From contig CM075939.1 in the NCBI GenBank assembly GCA_038030265.1, positions 48,093,253-48,157,252 of the forward strand: DNA of 64,000 nt. The letters run 5' to 3'. The notes beneath the pieces are model-generated. The model saw only the letters and a list, made by a program, of their open reading frames with translations, searched no databases and was not told the origin of the DNA. The position numbers were made by a program, and so were the translations under genes. This stretch comes from Corythucha ciliata (taxonomy: Eukaryota > Arthropoda > Insecta > Hemiptera > Tingidae). Shown piece after piece: positions 34,640-46,294 of this stretch; within the stretch, counting starts at the first letter, position 1; each line of letters begins with the position of its first letter.

Positions 34640-36960
34640 GATCGATCGGTGGGATATTAAAAGTTGTGCATGATTATTATGAGAGTGAGCAAGTTCAGGC
34701 CCAAAATTGGAGTGAAATTACAATTTTTCTGGCGGAATAAGTGAATATATTCGTGAAATTGATAGTTTCGGGTCTTAATTCAAGCGAGTTGGCAAGCAAA
34801 CTTCGTGCTTGCGAATGGTAAAAAAGTCTTGCGAGACGACAAAACGTGAGCAAATGTATAAGATTAGGCTCCGATCATTTTGTCTATTTGGGCCGTGAAA
34901 CTAGAAAAACGACTGTCTAGAATTTCATTAAGAAGGCAAAAACCTTTTTTGGGAAGATTCAAATATTTAAATGAATCACATAATTGGCCCCTCTTCTCCC
35001 TGACCAACACCAAAGAACTTCTATCGCAATTCTACCCAATAAAAACAAACCCAACACATTGGTACTACCGTGGGGTTGAATGCTAATCAAATCCTTGATT
35101 CTATAAACCTCCCCCTCCCTGTTTTCATCCATATTTTGCAACGCGTGAGAAGATGAATAGTAAAAAGTGATTTACTCAAACAACGGCGTTTTCCCCGTTT
35201 GATACACTAACGCTGTAGCCGACTTCAAAGAATGTTTCACTTATGCCATAATCCAATCCTCCTCTTTGAGCCTTCCTATGAAATATCATCCGTGCGTTGT
35301 TTTTTACGCGTTTTTTTTCGTCCTATTTTTAAAATAAACAAAATTTCCAGCAAAGAGCGTATTTTATTCACGACTGACCCTTGAGTTGTACGATCTTGAA
35401 AAAAAAAAGAAGAAAAAACCCTCTTTTGAGATTTTCTGTTCCTCTTCTGGTTTATTGCAAAATTTATCGACCAGGCATATAGAAGGCTAAGTCGATGATC
35501 CACACATTAGTGCCCCCCCTCCATCTCACCCATCCCATGAAAACACTTGATCGTCTTTTTTTTTCAACTTTCGAATTTATTTTCTTTTACAAATTTCCCA
35601 AAATATCACACAAACACGCGTGAACTCTTTCGTGTTTGTTGTATCAACTGTTTATATACTTTCGGCCTATGAAGTTCTTAAAATTCGCCCCCACCCACCC
35701 ACCCAACTACATCTCCAATCAGCGGTACATCGAATTGTGTCAAATTTTTGTTATTTTCGAGAATAATGCGTTTAGTTATTTTTATGGGGCGCTTATGAAT
35801 AATTCCTGGCAATCATTCTTATTTGAATAACTTACTTTTGTACGATCATTATTTAAAGAATAATACATTCCATTCTGCCTTTAGTAGCATTACGAAGAAA
35901 ATTGTATTTTTTTTTTTTTTTTTTTTTGTATTCGACGAAAAATTAATTATCGAATTGAATCCATCCGAACTTACAACTTGGACCACCGCCGGTTGACTGA
36001 CAGTTAGACCGATGTTTACGTACTTATACGCCCGTATCCTCCTCCTCTGCGACCTCGCTCGCGCTGGCGTGGTGTTTGGATGACGATGGACGCGGTGAAG
36101 GGAAAAACCGACCCCTCGGCATGCGTTATAACTTATACTTTTCATTTTAGTGCTGTTATTTTATAATTAAATCCAAGTTTACAAGCAAACAAAACAAAAA
36201 AGTTATACGTACGAAAAATAGTCGGGGCGATATAATAAAAAAAACTCGTTTTACGTACATAAAAAGAGCCTTATGTATACATTTTTTTTTCGGGAATAAT
36301 TTATTAATGTCCCTTTTCTTCACAAGGATAACTTCAGTTGGTACTCAACTCGTCCTTTAATAAATTTCTATTTTATGTTTTTATAAACTATAAAATACAA
36401 ACAAGGGAGCACCGCGACATGCAGGGTGAGTTCCTGGAACAATTTATATGATTTTATAACTACCTTCAACCACCACAAACGCGCCATTATAAAGGGGATC
36501 TTCTTATAGAAAACGGGCTTAATTATTCTTGGAATTTGTTATTACGAGTATTAGAGGCGATCACTGTGCATTTTGTGTCGTGTTGACGTAGTTCATCGTC
36601 GTCACTCGTCGTTCTGCCGGAGGTAATTTGGCCAGTTTTGCGAATCAAACTCCCCCCCCCCCCGCCATCCTACCACAATATAGATCAACAAGGCCCCACG
36701 ACGCTTTGGCACGAACGACTGAACGTGGGCTTATTTCTACTCTGTTGACACGTCTATATTTACTCATTATTGTGTCCATAGAACGTTCAAAATAGTCCCC
36801 GTCAGCGGGGTTCACATAGCCGGGGCGTTGAGTCGAACCTTGGATAATTTTTTTTTTTTTTTTTCGTGAGCCTAAATGTATTAGGGTTTTTTTTTTTTAA
36901 CCGGAATCTGTAGCGCAAAGAAAAAGCGATGGGAGGGGGGGCTAAAAGAAATGAAGGGAT
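34640..36960. other. Spacer; family B traces, poly tracts
   Basis: Family B phrases at 34690-34830; CCCA microsatellite near 35691-35704; T tracts at about 35908-35928 and 36847-36864; C tract near 36652-36663. No gene seen. Confidence 0.5.
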
Positions 36961-38315
36961 GGGTAATTAGCAAATCCGCGCTCAAAATATTGATACACCC
37001 TAATTCTATTTCCCTAATCGCTATTTATGTGAATACCCCTTAATTCGCTGCTAAAATGGGAAAAAATTACTAGTTTATCCGACATGAGTTTGCTATTTTT
37101 TCACATTTAACTACGAGTCAGTGCTTTTACCCCATTTCATCAGTGAATTAGTGATCTTTCTCCATTTTAGCAGTAAAAATTTGCAGTTTGCTACCGAAAT
37201 TGAAAAAAAATTCGCTGCCAAGACGAGGAAAAAGCGCTTACTCGCGTGAATCGCACGGCTAAATGTGATAAAATCACAAGTGATCAAAAGCTTGAATTGA
37301 GAGAACGCTAATTCACGATTTTTGGAGGCAGCTTCAGAGATTGAGAAGAAGCGCTAATTCTAGGCTAAAAATGAGAAACGTGCCTATTCATTCCTACAAT
37401 TATGTGAATACATCGCCAATTCGTTGGTAGTAATTGAGAAAATCGCTGATTCGCGGCTGAAATTGAAAAAAAAAAAAAATGCTAACACATGCGGGTAAAT
37501 AAGGTCCGTTCCATTGTTTTGCGAGTGCTACACTTTTGAAGAAAATCATCTGGTTTCATTCAATTTTTCTTAGAATAAGTCAATGAAATCACACGGTTTT
37601 CTACACTAGTGTAGCCCTAGCTAAACAGTGGAACGGACCTATAAATTCGAAACAGTTCTAATGCGCGGCTAAATTTCAAAAAAGCGATAATTTGCGGGGC
37701 ATCCTAATTTACTGACGCAAATAAAAATTAACCCGGCACCCTAAAAATTGGAAAAAGTAAAGCGCTAACTCGCTGCTAAAATTGGGACAAAGCGCTAACT
37801 CACATGCCTGAATGTGAAAAAATCGCACATTCCATGGCCAAAATTAAGAACAAGTGTTAATTGACGGCTAAAAATGAGAACAGGGGTTCATTTAAAGCTG
37901 AAATTTAAGACAACGCCGATTTTTGGAGGCACCTTCATTAGGTGAAATTGAGAAGAGGAGCTAATTTGGGGCTAAAATGGATAAAAAGTGCTAGCTAAAA
38001 CTCTAATCCGCGACTAAATTCGGCGGAAAGCGATAATTTGTGGGGTATCCTAATTTACAGCCAAAATTGAGAACATTCACGGTTTCAACTGCCACTTCGT
38101 TGCTGAGATAAAGTGCTAAGACATGGCTAAAGCAAAAGAAAACGCTAATTCGTGGCTAAAATCGAGAAAAACTCATATTATTGACTAAAATTTGTGAACA
38201 GCGCTTATTCAGCGCTAATCGCGGATAAAAATGAGAAAACTAGCTGATTCACGTCTGAAATTGAAACAAAATACCAAAATTATTTGCTAAAAGAGGAAAA
38301 ATCGCTATTTCACAG
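36960..38315 (+). repeat. Array of ~30-bp degenerate repeat (family A, forward)
   Basis: Forward units, with weakened landmarks at about 37323 and 37921 (TTTTTGGAGGCA-CTTCA). It ends directly at CAGGGGCGTAGC (38316), a hAT-like terminus. A MITE interrupts it at 37502-37640. Confidence 0.8.
37502..37640. mobile_element. MITE with 18-bp TIRs and ATA target duplication
   Basis: Left AGGTCCGTTCCATTGTTT; right, read inward, AGGTCCGTTCCACTGTTT. Flanked on both sides by ATA (37499-37501 and 37641-37643). 139 bp. A 3-bp A/T duplication would suit PIF/Harbinger-type transposition, but assignment is only a guess. Confidence 0.85.
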
Positions 38316-39600
38316 CAGGGGCGTAGCAAGCCTTTTATCTAGCGGTGGACTTGCTTGACGCTAGAACAAGTCAGATGCATCTCAATGCCTATTGGAGGCT
38401 TATATACGGGGATGAGTCCCCAGAAGGAGAACTCGGTTTCCAATCAATAATTAGAACGCGAGGTAAATCGACGCGAGAAATCGTCAATTCGACCCCAGAA
38501 ACTGAATTAGCACAGCTAAAGGGCAGTGAACCATCAAAACCTAACATCTCTGCTGTAATACTGTCTATTTTTTGCATTCTATTTTGGAATATCCGTCCGA
38601 ATTCCATCCCCGTTCGTTCTCATTTCCATCTCAATTCGTTTCTCAGAAAAATACATTTTCGTTTCCTGGGATGGTAACTGCGGTATTTTAGTCCTCCAAA
38701 CTGGACTCTTCCGTTTTATATAGAGGCGAATGGTTTTTCAGCAACAGAGCAACCGCGACACAAGGTTTTCAGTGAGCCAGAACTAGAAATTGTGTTTTTA
38801 GCGAGAAAAATCCGCGAAATGGTTGTTTGAGTGCGAAATCAGCGAACACGTTTTTTTTTCTTCTTCTTTTTTGTGAGTCAGGCGTGCAAAGATTGCTTTT
38901 TAGTGCGCAAACGCACCTTTGAACCTTGAATGTTCAAATTGATCCCCCTAGTACCATCTTGTAGCCATGTCGGTGAGCTCATTCCTGTCGTTTACGGTAA
39001 TATTATGCACCTACATCTCTCAAATTTGCCCTGTCTGCAGAGTTCTCATGGCCAGTTTTCAAGCTTTGAGTGGCTTTTTAGTCAGCCTGTGATCTCATTG
39101 TTGCTCTATCCCCGTCTATGAGTATTTACGTAATTTCAGCATTGCACGAACGAATTGTGCCATTCAGTCGCTTGTGAGCCAATCGGCGAGGTCACATAAC
39201 CATTGCATGTATAAGAAAAGCTCGAATTAAACCCTTTCAGTGCTTCTCATCCAGTCACCGAGTTCATTTCCTCTCTGCTCCTGTCTAAATTTTACGTCAT
39301 TTAAAGCAGACCAGCAGCGGCCGCAGTGGCCTTTGAGTAAGAATGAGCGGACAAGGTTGATAGCAATGCAGACGCAACAACAACCTATAATTAGTCGCCG
39401 TTTTTCACCTTTTTATCTGAACAAATGAAAATGAAGAATAGGAACAACGATACTATGAATAAATAAATGCAAGCCGTGAATCTATAGGCATAATTTCATC
39501 AACCGAACTGCGAAAAATTCACTTAATTAATTAACCCTTGTTTAAATAAAGAATAAAATAAATATAGCAACAACAAAGATACCGACAATAATAATAAATT
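38316..39600. other. hAT-like terminus and spacer
   Basis: Begins with CAGGGGCGTAGCAAGCC. A frame at 38345-38677 is not recognised and lacks family support. Family C phrases at 38740-38900. Rest is unassigned. Confidence 0.4.
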
Positions 39601-39613
39601 AGGTACCGCCAGG

Positions 39614-39624
39614 TATTATAAAAG
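39614..39624 (+). promoter_or_regulatory. TATA box of the small secreted-protein gene
   Basis: TATTATAAAAG lies about 40 bp upstream of the ATG at 39661, leaving room for a short 5' leader. Confidence 0.5.
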
Positions 39625-39660
39625 AGGAGCAACACACCCACAATCAAGCGATCTTCAAAA

Positions 39661-40163
39661 ATGAAATTTTTCACCGTACTTCTACTATTGTCGGCCGTCG
39701 TCTTTGTCAAGGCGACAAGTCTGACAGACGTCGTCGCCAGTATGATGGACTCCGCGAAGGAGGGAACGGAAATTGGCTTGAAGACTGGCTCCAATTTCGG
39801 CGTCGGCCGGCGTTGGAGGATGGACTCACCAAAACTGGAAGTGGAGTGATGATCAGCACTGGGATTGTTTGAAAAATTCGCCCGAATGACGTCATTTTTC
39901 AGAAAAACGATGGAAGAAGTAGCCAAAAAAAGCCGGAGAAGGATTCACTGAAGCAGGCGTCGGGCTTTCTCGACCAAGTCAAAAACAAGGGAGGCGAAAT
40001 GTTGGACAGGGCCGCTGCCCAAGGAGCCGGCATTCTCGACCAGGCGAAAGCCAAGGCTGAAAAAATAATGGACGACGTCAAAGGCCGAGGGAGAAAAAGC
40101 TCTGGGAAAAGGTTTTGAGGCTTTGAACAAAGCCAAGGAGGAAATCAATCCTTCAAAATAGAT
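39661..40163 (+). pseudogene. Small secreted amphipathic-helix protein, frameshifted
   Basis: ATG at 39661 opens with a clear signal peptide (MKFFTVLLLLSAVVFVKA, cleavage likely near residue 18-20), then TSLTDVVASMMDSAKEGTEI. A short intron probably ends at the CAG at 39899-39901. Downstream, helical, lysine/aspartate-rich segments appear in different frames: MEEVAKK, GFLDQVKNKGGEMLDRAAAQ, GAGILDQAKAKAEKIMDDVK and EGEKALGKGFEALNKAKEEI, ending at a TAG near 40161. Shifts are needed near 39925, 39970 and 40083. The pattern (GxxLDQxK repeats) suggests an exported lipid- or surface-binding helical protein, but no family is recognised. A TATA box argues it was an expressed gene; shifts could be decay or assembly indels. 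Confidence 0.5.
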
Positions 40164-40329
40164 CTTTCAAAGGGCCAAATCTTTAAAATTTGGGCTTAAA
40201 AGTAATGAAAACTATCAATTCTATACATGTAACCAAGACAATTCCACGCAGTCAAGACCATAAAGAAGAGGAATGTGACTCTGAAATCAACTGTTTCGTC
40301 CTTCTCGTTGGTCTTTTTGGGTGATTAAA

Positions 40330-41000
40330 ACACGAGAAATTTGGTTCTTTGAGCTGAAATTTGAGCTTGATTTGAGCTGAAATTTAGAGTTTTCCTTAGT
40401 TTTAGCAGCGCTAATTAGTGATTTTTTCAATAAGCGGGCCATTTCATTTCAATTTAGTTATGGATTGGCACTTTGTCTTAGTTTTAGCCTCTAAATACCC
40501 TTTAGAAGATATGGATTGGCGTTTTCTCAATTTTATCCGCGAATAAGCGATTTTTTAAAATTTTTATTCGAAATTTAACTGTTTTCCTACAGGTTATTCG
40601 CGAATTGGCGCTTTTACTCAATTTCAAATTTCATCGACGGATTAGGCGATTTTTCTCAATTTTGGCCGCGGGCTTGGCCCAAAAACAGCACATTACTGGT
40701 TTCTTGGTACTTTTTGGTCATGAAATTTCCTCTATACACCGAGAATCAGCGGTTTTTTCTAAATTACGGTCTGAAAGTTGCATCAAGAAACCAGGAATGA
40801 GCGCTTTTTTGCAGTTTTAGCCACGAATATTAGCACTTTTCCTAATTTCTTGCTGCCTACTCGCCTAAAGAAACTTGGGAATCAGCGTATTTTCTCTACT
40901 TTAGCCGCGAATTTGCTTCCACAAGGCACAAATTTTCTCAATTTTAGCCGTCAGAATTGCGCTTTCGTGGATTCGATCGAATAGTTAGCCACACTGTTTG
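40330..41000 (-). repeat. Array of ~30-bp degenerate repeat (family A, reverse)
   Basis: Reverse units from about 40380, e.g. TTTTCTCAATTTTATCCGCG near 40525. It leads into the terminal block at 41000. Confidence 0.75.
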
Positions 41001-41220
41001 CTGATCACCAGTAACGTTCTATTCTCCAAGTCGGATGGGCGAAAAATTGTCGAAAGGAGCAAGTCACTGTCCAATCGTATACCAAAACATCTCTTTACGT
41101 ACCTAAATCTATGAACATGAACCTAAAAATAATTTTCCATATTTAAGCTTTGCAGGGGCCCTCTCTAATAGGTGGCACTGGACGGTCCGCCCCCCTCACC
41201 GTTACCTCGGTACGCTACTG
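41000..41220 (-). repeat. Terminal block of the repeat family, copy 3
   Basis: CAAGTCGGATGGGCG, TCTTTACGTACCTAAATC, ATGAACATGAACC, ATTTAAGCTT (41141-41150), CAGGGGCCCTCTCT and the end TACGCTACTG (41211-41220). Closest in order and spacing to copy 1. Confidence 0.65.
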
Positions 41221-42650
41221 TTCACGGCATACTGTTGCTCATTCACACTAAGTTTCTGATTTGAATAGTGTGAATACTCCATTTTATGGCCGATGTAGCC
41301 GATTTAGCTTATAACACGTCATTTATCTAGTAAAATTGTGTCTTTAGGATTCAAAATTACCCAGGAAAAATAACCCAGAAACAAGAGAATTTCATGGAGA
41401 GGCGGTAAATTAGGTGAGGGATTTTGAATTTTTGCCTCAAGAATTGTATTTTTACACATGTAAGCATAATTGATTCGCAAAATGGTATGTTCTAGAGGGG
41501 GGGGGGGTAAATCTGAACTGCTCAGATTCTTGCTCCCCCAATGCCGGCTGACTCTGAGTTTTTCTCAGCTCAATGAGGGGAGGGGGGTGGCGAGGCACAC
41601 GCAGAAGTTTCCCTCACAAGTTTGTTCAACCGGAAATCAAATATTCACGTGAATAAAATGTAACTTGACCCACAGGCATTGCAATTTCGGCAACGAAACC
41701 ACCAGTTGGCAGAGGCAACCATTGCGAGACTGTTCAATTGAGCCAAAATAGTGAATTTGTCGGCCCCAAAACTGGAAATTTTCACCCACTAAAACCAAAA
41801 CTACGTTCCATAAATATAAATAATGCCGCGCTCCGTTAAAGCACTGTTCATATTATAGCGCAAATGACAGACAAAGCTGAGCGACGGTGTGTGAATTTCG
41901 TGGCATAAATAGGAGGTTGAGGCGTAAGAGCCTATCGTAGCACAAATAAATTCCCCAACAATTCTACGATTCGCAGTTTCTGGGTGCAATTCGTGGCTTA
42001 AATTAATAAAAATGCACTAAAAGAGCCAATACGCGATAGCTGGAAGCTAGTTCACGAATAAAATCGACAAAACGTGGTGTTTCTGGACATAATTTCACGG
42101 CTAAAATGCAGAAAAAGTATCTGACTCCGAGCAATCAAGCATTTTCAGGACTATTTAGCCTGACCATTATGCATATCACTGATATTAGCGTCGAAACATG
42201 CAATTTATAGCGGCTCCTTGACACCCCCCCCCCTCACTCGTAATTTTTTAGGCTATTTAGCTTCCAAATTGAAATTTCATGGATATTTAGGTTTGAATCT
42301 TTGCAGATTTGTGATTATTTTCCACCATGCGCTGTCAATTTGACAAACTTCCCGTCAGTTCTGGCGGTTGTAAAGAGGCTCATACACACACAATAGATAT
42401 TGTGCAATATTTTGGCATATTTCAATATTTCATGCACACTTATATTGTGCAACCCATCAATACTACCCTTACACGTTCAATTTTATTGTATACAACCCCC
42501 ATACTGTGCAATATTCGTTGAAAGTGTATGGGCCGCTTTATAAAGTGTCTGACGGGGAGAAATGCTGTCTAACAGAGATGAATTGTTTTAACGAAATTTT
42601 GGAATCATTGAATGACTTTTATTGTTATTATTTATTGTTTTATTACTTGT
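41220..42650. other. Spacer with scattered family A/B units
   Basis: Loose family B phrases at 41640-41790 and forward family A units at about 42000-42130; G run near 41496-41506. No gene seen. Confidence 0.45.
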
Positions 42651-42654
42651 ATTA

Positions 42655-43450
42655 CATATATTATTCAGTCGTGACTTGGCGTTTTTTCTTTATTTTAGCC
42701 CCAAATTAAGCATTTTTTCCATTTCAGTTACAAGTAAGCGGTTTTTAAAAAACATTTAGCACCGAAAGAGGGCCTTTTCTCTATTTTAACCGAGATAAGG
42801 AGCGCTTTATCTCAATTTTTCCCTCAAAGCGATTTTTCAAATTTTAGCCGTGGACTATGCAGCGCTTTATCACATTAACAGCGCGTATATTAGCGTTCTG
42901 ATATCAATTTTAGACGCTAATTAACGCATTTTCCCACTTCTAAACATGAATTTGTGCTTTTTTCGTGGCTTTTTCTCATCTATAATATAGCCATGATGAA
43001 ACTGGCTCCAGAAACCGCGTTTTTGTCAAGCTAAGCTGTGAATTGGCAATTTTTCTTAATTTTAGCCACGGATTTACCCCCAAGAACATCACATTACCGT
43101 TTTTTTCCGATTTTCAGCCACGAAAAAGACTCGATTCACCTTGAATTAGCGATTTTTTTTCCAGATTTGTTCTTGAAATTTCACCAAGACACGCCATTTT
43201 TATTTCTCTCTCAATTTTAGCAATTTTTCCAATTTGAGTTTAAGCGTTCTTTCTTAACTTTATCCGCGAATCAGCGTTTTACCTTAATTTTATAATCACT
43301 GCGTTTCGTCATCGGTATAACGCCTCCTCCAGAAACCGCGAATCGGCTTTTTTTTTAATAATTTGTGACGTGAATCTTCAGTGTTAGCTTTAGCAATTAA
43401 TTAGAGCTTTTTCCTAGTTTTAAACATCGATTTATTGAATTCTGGCCGTG
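42655..43450 (-). repeat. Array of ~30-bp degenerate repeat (family A, reverse)
   Basis: Reverse units, landmarks near 42998 (CTGGCTCCAGAAACCGCG) and 43328 (CCTCCTCCAGAAACCGCG). Ends where the GAGACCGAG element begins. Confidence 0.75.
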
Positions 43451-43488
43451 ATATCCCTTGCATTATTGCTTTTTTTGTACAGCCGGGC

Positions 43489-44562
43489 CGGGTAGTGATG
43501 CACCGAGACCGAGATCGAGATTGCATTTTCCGGACCGAGACCGATATCGAGATTGCAATTTCCGGACCGAGACCGAGATCGAGATTGCATTTTCCGGACC
43601 GAGACCGAGACTAAGTCTCATTTTCTCGAGACTTACTCTTGGTCTCGGTGTGATCCAAAAAGCACGATGCATATAGTGCCGGTATAGATCTTTTTACACA
43701 ACAAATGAACCCAATCTAATGCTCCCCTCTCCGGAAACCGGTTTGGGTCTTTAGCTCAGACCGAAGACCGGCACGAATTCGGTTCGTTTCATGCAGAAAT
43801 AGCGTGCCTCTAATTTCTCAAGTTTGGAATACTGTGTCCTACACACAAAGCATCACGCATGAAAGGAGGAGTCGGAGACCTTTTAAACGGGGGGGGGGAT
43901 GAACCCTCTCATAGAATAACCCCCTCCCCACACGAGTTTTCAGTGATTTGACAAGACCTATACTAGCATACTAGTGTTAATACCATTTTTACGCCCATTC
44001 TTGGATGGGATGTAAACTTCCTCCCCTATGAAGCGTAGCATTTTGACCATCTGTAGCTCACAAAATGTGTACATATAGTACCAAGGTGGATCTGGAACCT
44101 CTCTCATGGGGAGGTAATCGAAATCCCTCCCCCTCACTATATACACCCCACCCCTCTCCTATATTGAAATGGATTTGACCAGCTACAGAGGGGGGGGGAT
44201 TTCTGCTTTATTCACTTGCAGGGGGTGGGGGTTCTGTAACAGGGGATCTGTCAAAATCACTCTAAGCATATATGGGAGGGTAGGTGGCGGGGGTGAACCG
44301 TGGGAGGAAGAAGGGTTTTGATCCCTCCCCCCCCCCCATCAACCTTTTGTCATTAGACCGAGACTTTCGAGACGAGACCGAGACTTTCGAGACGAGACCG
44401 ATACTTTCGAGACGAGACCGAGAATTTCGAGACGAGACCGAGACTGTCGACACGAGACCGAGACGAGAGCAAGACCGAGACCAACTTTTTATGTATGAGA
44501 CCGAGATCATCTTGCTAATAACCGAGACCGAGATGCGTAAGTCTCGGTCTCGTGCATCGCTA
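43489..44562. mobile_element. Non-autonomous TIR element with two internal GAGACCGAG minisatellites
   Basis: Left end TAGTGATGCACCGAGACCGA (from 43493) and right end, read inward, TAGCGATGCACGAGACCGAG. Both sides abut a direct repeat AGCCGGGC (43481-43488; 44562-44569), which looks like an 8-bp target duplication and points to hAT. Inside are a 32-bp repeat, about three copies (43504-43610, core GAGATCGAGATTGCATTTTC), and a 20-bp repeat, about five copies (44358-44460, GACCGAGACTTTCGAGACGA). Both minisatellites extend the terminal motif. No transposase. Confidence 0.75.
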
Positions 44563-44739
44563 GCCGGGCGTAAAGCCTCAAAATTCACCCGCTGGGAGAG
44601 CCTTGAGAGGGCGACATTAGGTTCATTCCGCCCGCGGGGGCATAAGTAAGAATATCAGCCCACTGCGTCTTCTTTTAGGTCTTTTGTTGTTTTTTAGAAA
44701 AATTGTTCTTCCTAATTTTTAGTGCATTTTGTTTTTAAA

Positions 44740-45182
44740 TGGGGAACTTGCATGAATCTCAGATTGGGTAGAAAAGCACACCGGTGATTTGACCCGTGAA
44801 CTGAAGGATAACAACGGAAGTTGCAACCCGATTGGTGCGTTTTAAGATTTTTAAAAAAGGTTCAAAGTTCTTCAGAAGAGGATGGATGGTGTGAGGGGAA
44901 ATGACGTAAATACTTACTTGTGAAGCATTTGAGGGAACTCTAAAATTGTTTGTTTACAAATAACATGAAAAATGTCCCCCCATTAAACTCGTCTAACTCC
45001 TTCTTCCCCGCATCATCCATTTCAATAAGTAAGTTTTTAAGTAATCGAACCCCCACTCAAAATTTTTAAAAATTCCCTAAAAAAGCATCCTTGACTGATT
45101 TCAAAGTTTAATGTGAGCAATAGACTTGTGGAAGAGCCCTCTTTAAGCAATACCAACTTTTGAAAAATGTGCAAGTTCCCCA
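44740..45182. mobile_element. MITE-X, intact copy
   Basis: 443 bp with 13-bp TIRs TGGGGAACTTGCA. Interior includes AACTGAAGGATAACAACGGA and GAAATGACGTAAAT. A second copy at 45967-53954 is split by the I-like LINE, which validates the boundaries. Confidence 0.85.
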
Positions 45183-45244
45183 TTGTACAGTAGCCATAAA
45201 AATTCAAAAATAAGCACTGTAAATTACGCTGAGAGGCGATTAAT

Positions 45245-45725
45245 GCCCGGCGCACACTTGCGTTTTTTTAAGTTGCGGTGCCGCCGCGGTGGCGGTTGAT
45301 TTGCGGCACATTTTGCCTAGCAACATGAATACATAGCACTGAAAAATGCAACAGAGGCCTCTTTTAACACACGAAATGTGGAGCTCTGATGAAGCTTTGT
45401 ACCTTTTAAACCACTTTTGACCCGAACAAAGGTCCTAATCACTTACTAATTGACAATATTATAAGGAGTAATATATCCCAAGATATATAGCTTTGGCTAT
45501 ACCAACGCCAATTCATTTCTAAAAAGTGAAAGAGCTTCAATCGAGTGGATGTACATTTTGAAATTCGAGTTCCCTCCAACTACTTATTTGAAAGCGGTGC
45601 CGCGACTAGAAAAACCGCATGTGTGCATTGCTTCATAGCAACTAATGTATTTTAAGACAATACAGACCGCCAGAGCGGTGCCGCCGCGGCGCCGCAGCTT
45701 GAAATAACGCAAGGGTGCACTGGGC
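45245..45725. mobile_element. GC-rich-ended TIR element (MITE-like)
   Basis: Left GCCCGGCGCACACTTGCG followed by a T tract and AAGTTGCGGTGCCG; right, read inward, GCCCAGTGCACCCTTGCG and AAGCTGCGGCGCCG. The ~45-bp imperfect TIRs include CCGCCGCGG motifs. 481 bp, no coding potential; target duplication not clear. Confidence 0.75.
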
Positions 45726-45966
45726 CTAAAGTTCTCTCTGTATCAGCTACTTCATCCTTCCATTCGCTGTCTAGAGTGTGTGTTCACTTCAGTTTATAGC
45801 AAACCATATTATGCTATGCGCCTGTGGAGTCTGTGCAGCATATCAAAATGCTTCATTTTTCGAAGGAATCAATTTTATTGCTTGCATAGACGACTCCACA
45901 GATACTTAGCACATAGCTTCTGAACGGGGCTTTAAAGACTGGATTTTATGATTATTATTATAATAA

Positions 45967-46093
45967 TGGGGAACTTGCATGAATCTTAGACTGGAAAGAA
46001 AAGCATGCCGGTGATTTGAATCGTGAACTGAAGGATAACAACGGAAGTTGCAACCCGATTGGTTCGTTTTAAGACTTTTTTTAAAAAAAGGTT
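45967..46093. mobile_element. MITE-X second copy, left part
   Basis: Begins TGGGGAACTTGCATGAATC and follows the intact copy closely up to the A-rich GGTT, where the I-like LINE is inserted. Confidence 0.85.
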
Positions 46094-46294
46094 GTGTTTG
46101 AACCTTCGTTCTGTTAGGATCGTTTTTTCGCTCTTCGCTCCTCAACGGAAGGAATTTCTTCTAACCCGATAAGTGATCGTTTTTGTTTCATTATTTTTTT
46201 TTTCTTTTTCTTTCTTTTTGGTTACTGGAAAATCAAATTCATTTTTCTCTTTAGGAGTACAATTATTTTTCTTTTAGTTATTCAAGTAGTATAG

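Noticed and set aside
38345..38677. 110-codon frame after the hAT-like terminus
   Set aside because: No transposase motif or other domain; likely non-coding interior of a non-autonomous element.
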